Origin: Apostichopus japonicus
Taxonomy: Eukaryota > Echinodermata > Holothuroidea > Aspidochirotida > Stichopodidae
Length of the DNA stretch: 64,000 bases
Reading direction: 5' to 3'
Assembly (NCBI RefSeq): GCF_037975245.1
Contig: NC_092570.1
Span: 6,987,001 to 7,051,000, forward strand
In this document: positions 1 through 13,300 of the stretch, piece after piece
How positions within the stretch are numbered: the stretch's first letter is position 1
Layout of the letters: each line of letters begins with the position of its first letter
Made by a program: the position numbers and the translations under genes
The notes under the pieces: generated by a model
Seen by the model: only the letters and a program-made list of their open reading frames with translations
Databases searched by the model: none
What the model was told of the DNA's origin: nothing

Positions 1-157
1 GTTGAAATATTTTTAGAAGAAAAAGATAACAAAAGGTTTCTTCAATAATGTCATCAATAAGTCTTTAATTGAATTGCTAACATATGTACACGATTAGATT
101 TTAACATTTTTGTTTTCGTTTCCATAATAATGAACATGGAAGAGGTGTAAAACGTAG

Positions 158-160
<3 letters not shown>

Positions 161-194
<34 letters not shown>
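161..194. repeat. (TA)n microsatellite
   Basis: An uninterrupted AT dinucleotide run of about 17 units in AT-rich DNA. Confidence 0.95.
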
Positions 195-198
<4 letters not shown>

Positions 199-390
199 CT
201 TAAATATGTAAATATATACCTTATGTAATCTTATATCCACTACATTCATTTACTAAAATTAATCACACTACACTGGGTATATATAAATGTTGTTATTTTC
301 ATAACTTAAAATGTTATTTAATCATTTAAAAACAAGTTTCACTCTCCCTTTTATCTTCCTGTCTAGTCCAAAACAAGAATTCACAATTAA

Positions 391-474
391 TAACGGCGAT
401 CCGCGTAGTGCGTTAGCTGACAATCTTTTAGAGGGCGCTAGTCAAATTTCCCATAGCCGAGCAATACTACCATG
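391..474 (+). promoter_or_regulatory. CpG-rich patch ending in a splice-donor-like site; possible 5' leader exon of TSC22D
   Basis: About seven CpGs in 90 bp stand out from CpG-poor surroundings, and the patch ends ACCATG|gtaagg, a good donor match. A non-coding first exon here splicing to the exon that carries the ATG at 3594 would suit the gene. There is no direct evidence of transcription. Confidence 0.3.
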
Positions 475-3400
475 GTAAGGCGATGGAGTTTGATTAGTTA
501 GGCCTAGTTCAGAGCGTGTCGATGTGTCAGCGGTGTAATCAATAATTTTAATCAGTAACATTTATTATAGCTCATGAGCATATTTTGTGCTGCACACCTG
601 TGTTGTTTTATTCCAAATGATGTGTAGGCTATATTAATCCTGACCATATTAAAATATATTAACATACTAACTGGGGGAGGGGGAGGAGCGGAGGGGGAGG
701 GGCGTGGGTCCCACCACTCCTACACACTGTATGTTCCCAATCGGAGCGTCTCCGCCCCCACCCAAGTAAAGATTCTTATATTTACTAAAATGTATAATTC
801 TGATTTATTAGGAAAACTTTGTCAACATTTCATATTTTACCCCCTTTGTCCTGTTTTGTGGAGAATCTGGAAATCTTCATCCTCCACCCTCATATACAGG
901 AATGTCATATTGCTCCCAAATTCTCTATCAATTGATACAAACATATAGAGTCACCTATTGGGCTCTAGAGTACCAAGTAAGCTGACAAATGGAACAATAT
1001 CTGTACATTTTACATGCAATTACATGGATTCTTGTATTGCAAGAATGTGATATTTCTTAATTGGGAAGATGAGCAGAATTATATGAGCTTCTTGCACACC
1101 TGATACATTATTTGGTAAGATAAGTTGTGACAGGTTTTTTTGAAAGGATCTGTTAAGGAACCATTGGTAAAAAGCCTAATTTTTATACTACTTTTGGATT
1201 TGGTCTTGTCATTCCCTTCAGTTGGTTTAGTAGGGAAACCTAAACGATCGAAACTGGGGGCTGAAAACCGGTAGAGTTTGCACGGGCATATTCCCTAAAA
1301 GAATGCTACTTTTGCATATCCTACTACGGTGGCCCAAATATGGGACTTTGAATGTTAATCTTCAGTGAAATTATTAGACCTAATGTAAAGTGTTAATATG
1401 CCTCAGAATGCAACATTTGATGTCTAAGATTGATTAATTTGTCTAGAGTAGGACCCCGAATTGGAGCCGGATTCAACGACCACAGTATCACACTACCCCA
1501 TTTCTAAAATCCTGCATCCGACCACTATTTATTATCACGTGGGTCTCAACATCCCTTTCAGTCTTAGGACCCACCCTCCGCACTCCTACGTGTGAATACG
1601 GCCATGAGATGACGCATCTAGTACAACAGAGCGGCTAGATTATCAGTTTCCCTTTCCGCAAAGTGGAGGAATTTTAGTCAACCTAAATTTCTTGAGCTTC
1701 TGTCGGCTTCCTAAGCCTTGGTATCCTTGGTAAACTAATAATCGCAGTCGTCTGTCGCAAATGCTTTTTTGCGGATTCCGCGGTCAATTACCGCACCAGC
1801 CAACTTACTATGCTATATTTGTCACTGCAAAACAGTTGACAGAACTCACCAACTTCTACTGAAATAACAATAAGATTTTGAAAAACTATACTTGGCCACG
1901 AGGCCCTTCGTCCATACCCCTTCTCAGTAACCATATGCCCTAGCCTTAACGTTGATTCCAAACCCTAAAGTGGACCATAATCATATGTATACGCTGTTCC
2001 TTTCACCCCTTGCTCATAACTGTTCTATGAGAAACATTAGCTATACTAGGAAAATTGATGACGTTATCTGGTTTCCCACAATGCTTCCGCGATGTTGAAA
2101 GGGAAAACTTTGAAAATATATTTTTCAAGTACAGTATCATTTAAATTTACACCATAGTTCATTTAAAAATATTATTTGTATTAATAAATTGCTTATTAGA
2201 TTGAATTTTGTACTTTTTTGCTAATTTGTGAAATATTCACAAAAGTTTAAATCGGCCACTTTTGTCATATGGCTAGTGCTAAAACCAATTTTCCTACAGA
2301 TTTTAATGACTTGCCTACTCTTTTTCGTCCATCATTTCTGAGTCTTTGGAAGATCTAGTGTGTTACTATAACCCCACATCAGTGGAGAGAGGAATCATTA
2401 TTTATTTGATGTTGAAGTCGTACCGTACAGGAAACTTTTAGTGTCTTATTTCAGATCAATACCGAAGGATATCCGGAAACACTGGCTATGTCATGGCGCC
2501 TATACTTTGATACTCTGCCTAGTTTACCACATTCGACATTGATTGAGCCTAACGTGCTGTAGGTGCGGAAGGTACGGTTTTCACAATCACTAATAGTACT
2601 GGACCATATACTGGACACCGGACCATCCCCCCAAAATGGCGGTCATTGTCCACGGAAGCAATTGCAGCATTTGTTGCCCATATTATGTACAGACTTGATT
2701 TGCATAACTTGCCCAGAAGTCTTATGGACAGGTACATTTTTTCGCGGTTATAGTACCCTGTTTCTAATTACGTGTACCCTACGTGATTAGTGTAGCATAG
2801 CCTAATGTGAAGGCTAAGTTAGTGTGCATTAAACTTACTGTAGTAACAAAGTTAACATATGGCAAAACTAGCATTAAAGTCGAGACATCAGTGTAGGTTG
2901 TCCATAGGTGTGTAATAAAATATTGCCCTAAGGAACCATTATACACCAGTGAACTTTGTTAGTGTCTTTGCCTTTTTAACTGCCTTAAAGTTTAGGGCTA
3001 TCCTAGCATAGGCTGTGCATGTTGCTGGGGTTTGACCAAAATTGGTAACATTTTCGCACCTTTTAAGTTATTGCTGATCCCCTTGTATAGAACAAGATGG
3101 CCTAGAACATATCCTATCCTAGTTCTCTTTTTTTTCTGGTCATCCTTATCTCAAAAAGGAACTGAAAAAGAAATTGGATATATATTACCAAGTAACCTAC
3201 ACATTAAGATCCACAGTCAATTAAGTTTGTGTGGTGAAATAAAATATTATCATGGCACAGGGTTTGAGAAACAACCTTAAGAAAGATCTTTCATTAATAG
3301 GGAGACTAGCTTCTCAACACAGATAACTGTTGTAGAAACTAGGCTTACTCTTCTGTTGAGACCAGAGAAGTGCAGAACTTCCTCACAATAAAGGGATAAT

Positions 3401-3593
3401 CGAGCCAAAGTGAAATGTAATACCTCCATTGAGCCATGTTCAAGTGGAACTGTAAGTTTCTAAGACACTGTAAATGTAAACTGCAGTATAGGAGCAGTTA
3501 CTGAAGAACTAAAGGCTCCTCATTGATTAACTGTATTTGCATTTTTGTGAATGTGAAATATATTGTGGAAGATTCAATTCATTAATCTTCGCA
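475..3593. other. Upstream non-coding DNA
   Basis: I see no gene. A purine-rich G tract lies at 672-706. A stretch with more CpG than average (about 1440-1830, for example ttgcggattccgcggtcaa) could be regulatory. The short open frames near 2549-2790 and 3032-3280 have no recognisable domain. Confidence 0.5.
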
Positions 3594-4381
3594 ATGGCAG
3601 AGAGTTTAAATCCTGTTCAACATTACAATGGAAGAGAGGAGAGAAGCGATAGTTTACAGCGGAGTGACCAAGAATCGGACACGGAAGGCCAAGTAGGAAA
3701 CTCGTCTCAAAGTATGAAAGGATCACGGCCCAAGAAAAGTGCTTTCCAAATAACAAGTGTAGTGACAAAGAAGGCAGACAACAACCATGGTGCGGATGAC
3801 GTCGATAGTCAAGATGAACTAGAAGAAAGTAGAGTAGAGGAGGCCTCATCGTCTGAATTATTAGATATATCTAACCTTTCAAGGGCTAGTCAAAACTCTG
3901 AACTTGATAAATCTATAGTTGAAGATACTGTTCCAAGTGTATCTCTACCTGATAGGACAAGATTACCTGCTGATATAGTGAACATAGAGGAAACGGCATC
4001 GAATGATGGAACAGGCGAGACTAATGGTAATGGCCCTTCTAGATTTAGGGTGGTCAAAGTCCCAAATCCTGAGCCTGTTAAAAGGGGCAGATGGACGTGT
4101 AAAGATTTCCCTACTGAGAAGAATCAGGGACAGTTGATACAGGAGAGATCAGATATTAGCAAAGAAAACATTCACTCTGGGAATTCAAGTGCAGCAAGCT
4201 CTGTCCATTTTGTACCCGGTGAAAATGCGCCTGATCCATCTGGGGGTGGGACCGGAGAGGAGAAAGTGTCTGCTAAGAGGAGTGTCTCTCGTCAGACGAG
4301 TTCCAGGAAGACGAGTGTCTTGGATGAAATGGTTAAAACCATGATCACAGGAGACGAGTCAAAAGCTGTTGATGATGAGAG
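3594..4381 (+). CDS. TSC22D: TSC22D coding exon 1 (long-isoform N-terminus)
   Basis: This exon encodes residues 1-262 plus two bases of Ser263. It is Ser/Glu/Asp-rich and probably disordered, apart from the two conserved motifs. The donor is GAGAG|gtgggt at 4382. The AG it leaves joins the T at 34834 to make a Ser codon, giving DES-APTAG and then the TSC box. The upstream reading frame stays open without an ATG, so a further 5' non-coding exon is likely; no acceptor just upstream is convincing. Confidence 0.92.
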
Positions 4382-7300
4382 GTGGGTAGATCTAATTACT
4401 TTCTTGTTTTATTTTTCCTTTTGCACCAGAGAAATCATATGCGCTAGTTGAAAAGCTGTTTAAAGTAAGTCAAATCGTCTGAGGTGACTGATTTTCTACT
4501 CAACCATGTTATTTACAATCTTTGAGGCAGGCTTTCTATTTGATTATATATGTAAAATTTGCACTTGGATAACCAATGTGATTGGAATTTGAAACAAGAA
4601 AAAGCCAAGAGAGATAATCCAGGTTGTCCCAGGGATGATAAGGGTTCTACCCTATTTTAAAGGCAGACCTTTAGTTAGATATGATAGAAGGAGAAAGTGC
4701 AGACTGATTTCCTTATTCATGGATGATTGGACTGCCCTCAGCAGAAGACAATCCTTCAGCCGCAAAAAAATTGGTAGTTGTAACATGTATTGTACAGTAT
4801 GTATTTTAGATCCTCCTGCAGGCAGGAACTCACAAAGAAGCCATCATTGGCTTATCAAAAGCCGCAAGCTGACCGAAGTCATTCTCTTAGATTCATATTT
4901 AATGTCCATGATTATGAATTGTCAATTGTAAACAACTCTGTAACTGTATGACATACATTAATCTTGGAGTGACTCGAACCGGTTACAGTACAGTTACAGT
5001 ATGTCAGATGACAATCATAAAATTAGTAAAGATTTCAGATTTTTGAATGGAGTAAGTTAATGTTTATGTGCCATGTCGTTCTCTCCAGAGCACTGAGCTA
5101 TAATTTATTCTACAGTGTACACCACAGTGACATCATGCATTTTACCTGTACATTACAGTGTCCACTGTATAGTAGGACTTCTAGGTACATTGTTTTTGTC
5201 CACTAAATATTGTACAATATTGTACAGTACAACAGAACCTGCAAGTTTTTGTTCAGAAATGCAACTGTGACCTCTAACTCTACTGTGACCTCTTACGCGA
5301 TATTTCCCAGCCGGGCGGGAAATTATGGTTAATACCAGGAAATACTGGGGAATTAATGGTAAATATACAAAATAATGAGAAAAACAACTATAGGTAAACT
5401 GTGAGCAGTAATGACTCTGATTTGCATGGAATAGTAATCCAGTAAAACTCAATTACAGTGTAACTTACTAATTAGGTTCTTCATCTAATCATTCATATAA
5501 TTATAAAAGTTCGAACTTCAAACTGTGTAATGTTGAAGCTTAGCATGTTACTGGCTTCATTTTCTGCTGCATGGCTGTTAGTGCTTCTGAGCTTTCCAAA
5601 GTCATCCACCAGTTGTTTAATCCTGTTAGCACTCCCACCTACCTGTATGGTAGAGACATGACTTTCCAGAATGTAAACATTCAGATTTTTATCCACATTA
5701 CATAATCGACAGCATCCAATGACTATGATAAAATTGTTTTCATGCAAAAGAAGTTGGAGGAAAGTTGTTAAATTTTGCAGGTTTTGCAGGATTGTACATA
5801 GGACTTACAAGTTTTAATAACCTCTTTTTTTTTGTGGTCATTTTCTGGGTGATTTGGTTTGAGTTGCTGACATTATAATACTTTTACATGCATCAACAAT
5901 TTGAAAAACTGGAAAATATTCAGAAATATTTCCCAGTATATCTGCCACCTGTGGATAATTTATCCCTGGACGGGAAGTACCCGGCAGTGTTGACCGCACC
6001 AGTATTTCCCGGCCAACCTGCTCACTGCACAGACCTTTGTTCTAACTGTACATAGTCCAACAAAAGTCATGCAAAAACTGCTCTGTTCTCATTTCTTCAT
6101 GCCTTTTTTTTCTCCTTGTCATAGTTTTGCATTGTTTGGAGTATCACATTGTTCTGTGACATGTGAATGCCTTTAAAGCAGTTTGAAATTCTTTGTGCTG
6201 GAATAGTTCTAAATAAAGATTGAACATGCCAGCCTAAGGACAGCAAGTTGAATTCACATGGATCCATGACTATTGACTAACTGATAATTATTCTTTTCAT
6301 CGTATGAAATTTCTTTCATTGGAACCACCAATAAAGAAAAAAAGTTGGCATCAGGCAGTAATTGTGCATTTGATCAACACTATAAATTGCCATATGTTTT
6401 CTGCACATACAACAAGTTATATTACTGCAGAACACAGCAGATGTTCGCTGTGCAGTCTTAGTCTTTTGATGTCCAGGTAGAACTGCCATTAAAAGATGAA
6501 CCTGATAAGAATTTCCATTAGAGGTGAGCTAAGTACTATTATATTTATAGTATAGGCACTGCAGTACAATGGTGTAATGTCTGCTACAATGTATCGTCCC
6601 CTAAAGGGTTACTTTACAGTGTACTGCCATGAACTATGCTCATACAGAAGAGCCTCATCAGATAACAGAAATAAATGCCTGAATAAATGATGTCTGAAGC
6701 TTAAATATATATTAATTTTGAACTGAAAAGGATATACAGTATTTTTAGACTTCAAAAATGCATATTTTCCATATATATGGAACACAGTATACACAGAGTA
6801 CAGCTTGCAGCTCAAACATTAAAACAAAAGTAGACTGTGCGATTGCATAAATAAATATGATATTTTATCATGTTCCAAACTTGCATGTTTATTATGATGC
6901 AAGTCGTGACATTGAAAGTATCTAATCAGCAATAAATAGTTTCATTCCTGCAAGAATTTACATTGAATACTAATTAGTACGTTCTATGAACAAGATCAGT
7001 AAATTAGTGCTTGCCTGCATTCAATGTCAGTTAATAGCATACAGTATCACTCTTCCCTTGAACTTGTTATGTGACATAGAGTTTAACTTGATTGGCAGAT
7101 CTAACATGAATAATTGACTGATTATGGTCGGTGCATGTACTGAACATTGACACAACAATATTCAGGGTCATCTATTGGATTCACTATGTGTTATGTTGTC
7201 AACTCACTTGTTTGATCAAATTATTATTTTTCTTTGTTTAACCATTGTATACACTACAGTATATGTATCTATGTATGTATGTACTGTATTCTATAGTATA

Positions 7301-10300
7301 TATGAGGTCTACAGTATATGAATGTACTCTACAATATTCATGTACTGTACATTCTATAGTACTAATGTACTGTACATACCTGTATTCTCTACAGTATATA
7401 TGTACAGTACTGTATTCCACAGTACTAAGTATGTACTCTATAGTACTGTATGTAGTACTATACTCTACAGTACTCTATTACATGTTCTCTGAACAGTACA
7501 TACAGTATATGTCCTGTAGTATGTATTCTACAGTATGTACTGTACTCTGCACTACTGTAGGTACTTTTAATACAGTTTATGTGTACTCTCCAGACTACAG
7601 TATATGCTGTATGCAATCTGTGTACAGTATAGTATACATATATACATACTCTATGTCATTATATATTATCATACTCTGTTGCAGACTTACTGTACCTTTG
7701 AAAGGATACCTTACAGTATTAGTTTCCTTTCAATATATAATTACTATACAACATGCTAGCTTTGTACAGTAGTGTCAGTTGCACAGTATACTGTACATCC
7801 TTTCAGGATTAGAGCATCAATAAGATAGAAACCATTCACTTTTTTACCCTGAATTTTTTGGCTACCATTAAAACTATAATTAATATGTAAAGTATTATTG
7901 TTTAATGTGTGACTAAATCAATCTTCCTTTCTAGCATTCAAAACCTTATCTAAAATAGCCATTTAAATTGTTTGTTGACCGTACATATAGTACACTGTGT
8001 ACAGTAAGAATTACATGTCCCTGATACTGTAAGTCTGGACCATTTACGTACTGTAACTACTGCATAGCTTCCGATTTCAGTTTCCATTCTTCTTTTCCTC
8101 TGTTGCACTGTATACTGTACCGTTTTGTTTGTTCCCATCTTATCTTACCTTCTTTTAATTTTTTTTTTCTTTTTTTTTGCCAATGTTCCACAGATTGTGT
8201 CATGAGACACAAAATTTTAACATCAGATTGTGATAAACCGAGTATTAATTATTCCAATACTGGACATCATAGTTGAACTAGCAACTGTCCAGTTCTGTTA
8301 TTAGTCAACTATTGAGATATTCCATGATGAGTGATAACAAGGCCATTAAATATCAGAAAAAGATTAAGGACCATTGTCGAATCTGGCTTAGCGGTATATT
8401 TCTTCCAGGAAAACCATAGACATTTTGACTCAGATAGTATACAGTGTGAAAATGAAAGTTATAAATTCGTCTGTTTCAGTATTAATGCACAATACTATAC
8501 ATGTGTTTTATACTATCAAGGACTGTACAGTCTGTATGTGTGGTCATTTAAGTCTAAGGTTATGTGACTCTGTACAGTATTTTAATGCATTCCTTTCATA
8601 TGATGATCACTCAGGCTTTGACTATCTATATCAAAAGTAGTTGGTAAACCACAGTTATGCATTAAAAGCTTCAAAAGGATATGTAATAGTCAAGAGAGCA
8701 TAAGAAGCTTTCATATTTGCCATCAAGTGAGCTGCATTATTTTTAAGTATAGATTATATATCTTCTAAGTTTAGGAAACATGTGTTGATTGAAGTTAACT
8801 CTTAGGAGTTTCAGCGATGGAGTTAGTTATTTTTTCCACCAGTTTGTAATTAACAGTAGCTGCTTCATTCAAGAACATACAGTATGGTACTGTCACTTCA
8901 ACTTCTACAGTTTGATAGCCCAGAGAACAAGGAAGGTAAACTTGGATAGTTTGTTATGGTATAGTTTCCACTAGTTTGGCAAAGAAGTCTTATATTGTTG
9001 ATGATATCCTGTCCTAAGTGAAACGTGGAAATCCTGCCAAGAAATCAGTGGGGGCAAGTTGTTTGACTTGCATGTCACTGACGTGTTCATACATGAACAT
9101 ATATATAAACTTGTAAAACTATTAGAAATACTATATAAATACTAATTTTGAATAAGTTTCTGGGCCCTTTGAGGTTTTCTTATATATATATTTTCCTATG
9201 TTTCAATGATGTGATTCTTCTATCTAGACTTAATTCCACATTCCAGTAGGATTGATCATACACATAAAATTAAATTTTCATTTTTATTGAACACGCCTCA
9301 CTGGAACCATGTCCAGTTTTTTGTAGTTTCAATACTAGGCTACTACAGTTGTAGATACCTACAGTAGTAGCACCTATAAGACTAACAAATATTACCCAAC
9401 AAATATTACCCATTTAGCTCTTTTTCTCTTTCTCTTTATAAAATAAAACAAAAACTGTTAGCAATCTGCTTATCCACTATTTAAAGAGCCTGTGTAAGAG
9501 AATGTTTAAAAGTACTGTAAGTGGGCCTGACATTTCAATCCTAGCAGGATCTTCTCCAGAGGTTGAATGACAAGTAACTGTTTCTTGTCATTCAGCCTCT
9601 GAAGAAGATCCTGCTAGGATCGAAAATGTCAAGAATATTTACAGTAAGAATGTTACTTAGATGCTGCACCTTCCAACAATTCACCCTACAATAGTAAATG
9701 GTTTGTCACTTCATAGGAATTTTTCTCCTCTTTGACATCTACGTATGCGGCCAAACTAAACTGTCTACAGAAACTGGCGACAGTTTACACTGGGTCAACT
9801 TGGGCCTACTATGGCCTAAACATTGGGTCTACCAAAATAGAAAAGAAATGAATACAGTTACATATGCTCAGGTCTACTGTAGGTTTTAACCAGTGAGTGT
9901 GATCATGTAATTTTCACACTATTTTAAGCTTGAAGAGGCAACTTTTTGGAAAAGGGTGAAACAAATGTTGTTGTGTTTAGAAAAATATGAATTTTTTTTT
10001 TTTAATTTAAAAATTCCTATGCAGTGACAAACCATGATGCAGATGCCACAAGATAATGAAACATGGAAGGGATTCATCTGCATGATTGAAAAGCTTAAAT
10101 AGATGCTGCTTTTTTGCAAATTTTACTTCTAGATTGCTGAGACTACTGTCTGCATTAGATCCCTTACAATTTATATCTGGCTAATGCCCTGCTTTTGGGT
10201 CACCTGGTCATCGTTAAGAACCCATCTGGGGATCCAACATTTCAGAACATCTATGAGAAATTTGTGTTACGTGTAGGTGTAGAATGTGTTGTGCATGTAT

Positions 10301-13300
10301 ATGGATAATTGTTTTGTACAGTGTGTGTCAAATTTCAGTAACTCCTACTGTAGTGAGGAACCTACTGTACAGTCAGATGATTCAAACTTTTAAATCCAAG
10401 GCAGTCAAATCGTGGAAACAGTGTAGGCTTGCCTCTGTTCTAAAAGAACAATTCTTCCACAGGAGTAACAGCCAATTCAAGGTGGATTTTTTAAGCATTA
10501 TTGCCCTGGAATGTCTTCATGGACGAAGAAGCCCATTCAAGATTCTACCCACATTATACAATGGGGCGGGCATCTGTGATGGATTGACAGATTTTCAAAA
10601 TTTACATCTTTTGTGTGCAGTTTACTGACTATCAGTACCTGTAGGCTGTAGTGTGGGAGTACCTACCTGATATCACTGTAATTCCATATATAAAAACAAT
10701 ATAATACTATACTTTATTTAAGTCATAATACCATAAAAGAAGCCATTGTTTATTTGGTAGATCAGAATGTCACAGTTCTTAAAGGCTGTACAGTAATGCA
10801 TCCCATTATAATCAGGAAAATAGCAATCCCAAACCCTGCACTCATTTTTGGTCCGACTGTGTTTTAAATAATAACACAATTAATATGAGGATTTGCTTTT
10901 TTCTGGTCAAAATTTGAGCTACTTTGCAGTGGACGAGTGAATTAAAACTTTAAACAATAACAAAGACCATGTTTATCAACAAAACACAGTCAGTTCAATT
11001 CAAAGATTAATCAGGCGAATGCACACGCAAATGAACTGGCCGGTCGGTCGGTGGTAGTACTGAAAAGAAAAAACAACATAGGCTACACAGTGATGGAATG
11101 CATAGTGAAGCTATTATGTGTAGTGAATCTATATTGAGCTGGTAACGTGAAAGAGTTGCTGGCATAGATTTTTCACCTATTCTTCTGCGACATGTTTGAA
11201 AGACAACCCCCCAAAAAAGAAAATGAGAGAAAAGTTTACTTATAAAGATAAGAAAATTCTCTAGTCAAACTCACATGTATGGTTGATCTTCTGATGGCAT
11301 TTTTGGGATTGCGAAGCATTCACCCCTCACGACGGGGGTCAAGGGCCCGCCTTAGGAGCCCTTGTGGGGGTTGAGGGATCAACGCCCCCTTAGAAACTTT
11401 GCATTTTGAGGTATCAGAGGGTACCATGCAAGCTGTTTAGTTAGTCAATACGAGATTTGATTGATAAATTTAGGGAAAGTCAAGGGGTAAAAAGACCTCA
11501 ACAATATTGACATTGTTGTCTCAATTCTTTGACTCTGTTTATTTACTGAAATCTTTGCACAGCCCGGTATATATTTTGCAAGCCTTGCAGGAAAAAATAG
11601 GCCGTCTTTTGCGAAAACTGACCATGCAAAGGATAGCTGGCTGCCTAAACCCCTGCCCAGAGGTGGGGGAACAGTGCTCAAATGTTCCAGTCATCTAGGT
11701 TAGGTAGAGAGGAAGCTTCATACAGTATGAACAGATGGAGAGCAGTGTCAACCCACGTAAATCCCCAGACCAATCAGTTTGGGGGATTTTGTGATGTTGG
11801 TAACAACAAGAATCTTGGAGGCGCAGGGAATACCCCCTTCCCCTCCCCCTCCCTCCCTACCTACTGTACCTACCTATCTATTAATGTAGTGTACGTTATT
11901 CCATACAGACCCTACAGTTACTGAATTGGAGCCTGTGTGGCTGTTACTGTACCAGTCAGTACAATTGTATTGCCTGTCAAGTGTGCATCAGATCCTGTGT
12001 AGTTCTATTGAAACCATTATTGACATTGTGAGCTTGCATATGTACAATAATTGCATTCTGTAGCAATCTGATCTCCACTATGTTACTAATCTAATCTGTT
12101 TGCAATGCAAAAACCATTAGTTCCTTTTCTATTTGATAACACATCCGAGGCTGTTGTCAGAGCGATCATGAACTGTCCAGTCCAAAGGTAGAATGACCGT
12201 ATAAATTACCAAACACACTGGAACGGTCACCAAGATACTGTAACCCGGAGTCTCTCATCGTTAGACCAGTTAATTTCCGGCACATTAAGGAGGATTTGAA
12301 GGCTGATTCTAATCTTTGAAACGGATTGATGAAATGGTTGTCCGTGAATGACTTTACAAAAGTTCTTACATAATAGTCAACATAACTCAAAACTGTACTC
12401 TCCATGTGAATAAATTTGTTGAGCATACTTTTGTTTGATCGCCACGTTTTTGAACAATTTTTGGGCAAATTTTTAAAAGAAACTTTCAGAGTTAGTCAAA
12501 ACTGGAAATGTCATTGCAGTTGGTCAGACTATGAAGAGAATAGCTGAATCCCATAAACAATGCAGTTCATTACTCATTATAAAGAAGCACAGCCGTCTAA
12601 CTGCCAAAATTAGTGTTCAAAGTGTTCTGAAATTTGATGTGAAATTTCCAAGGACATTTATTTCAAAATTGAATGTCTGTTGGAATAACTAAATTGCTGT
12701 AGACTTTCAAATAGAATTCGTAAAGTCTTGATATGTTAATCTAGGAAGCTCACAAGTTGTCTTAGTATTTCTTTAAATCTTAGTATTTCTTTCAATGTTC
12801 AGATATAACCTAGCTTGGAATGGTCCCACTCAATATATTGGTAAACCAATATTTATATTGGAAACTTTGACCTCAAGCAGGGTGTCTTGTTTTGTTTTAA
12901 AGGGCAGCGTATACATTGTAGTAATACTGTAGCTATGTACAAGTATAGTGGTGTAATTGCTTGCAGTAGCCCTTAAGCCCTACTCAGGCTGTACTTGGAA
13001 AGGACAGATGTTGTAATATTATAAAGTGTGCCAGTTCCTATGTCAGTGTTTGTTTGTGTTGGAAGTTAGCCAAATAGGCAATAAAAATGGTCACTTATAT
13101 ACTTAAATCTATGGATGTTAATATGTTCCATATTTGCAACATGCAAAAACCTGACTAATAATTCTAAAATCCTGATTGTAGCAAAAGACTTGAAAATTGA
13201 AAGGCATCTTGAAAAAAGAAGGAAAAAAAAGGATTTCCCTTCCCTAACATGACCTAATTGTGATACATGTTACTGTATTGCACTATAGTATTGCATTGGC

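Noticed and set aside
4635-4931. 98-codon frame just after TSC22D exon 1
   Set aside because: No domain, no good splice sites and no continuity with TSC22D; ordinary intron.
7245-7772. 175-codon open frame rich in Tyr, Ser and Val
   Set aside because: Produced by the TACTGTACAGTA low-complexity block; the other strand and frames give similar Tyr-rich peptides.
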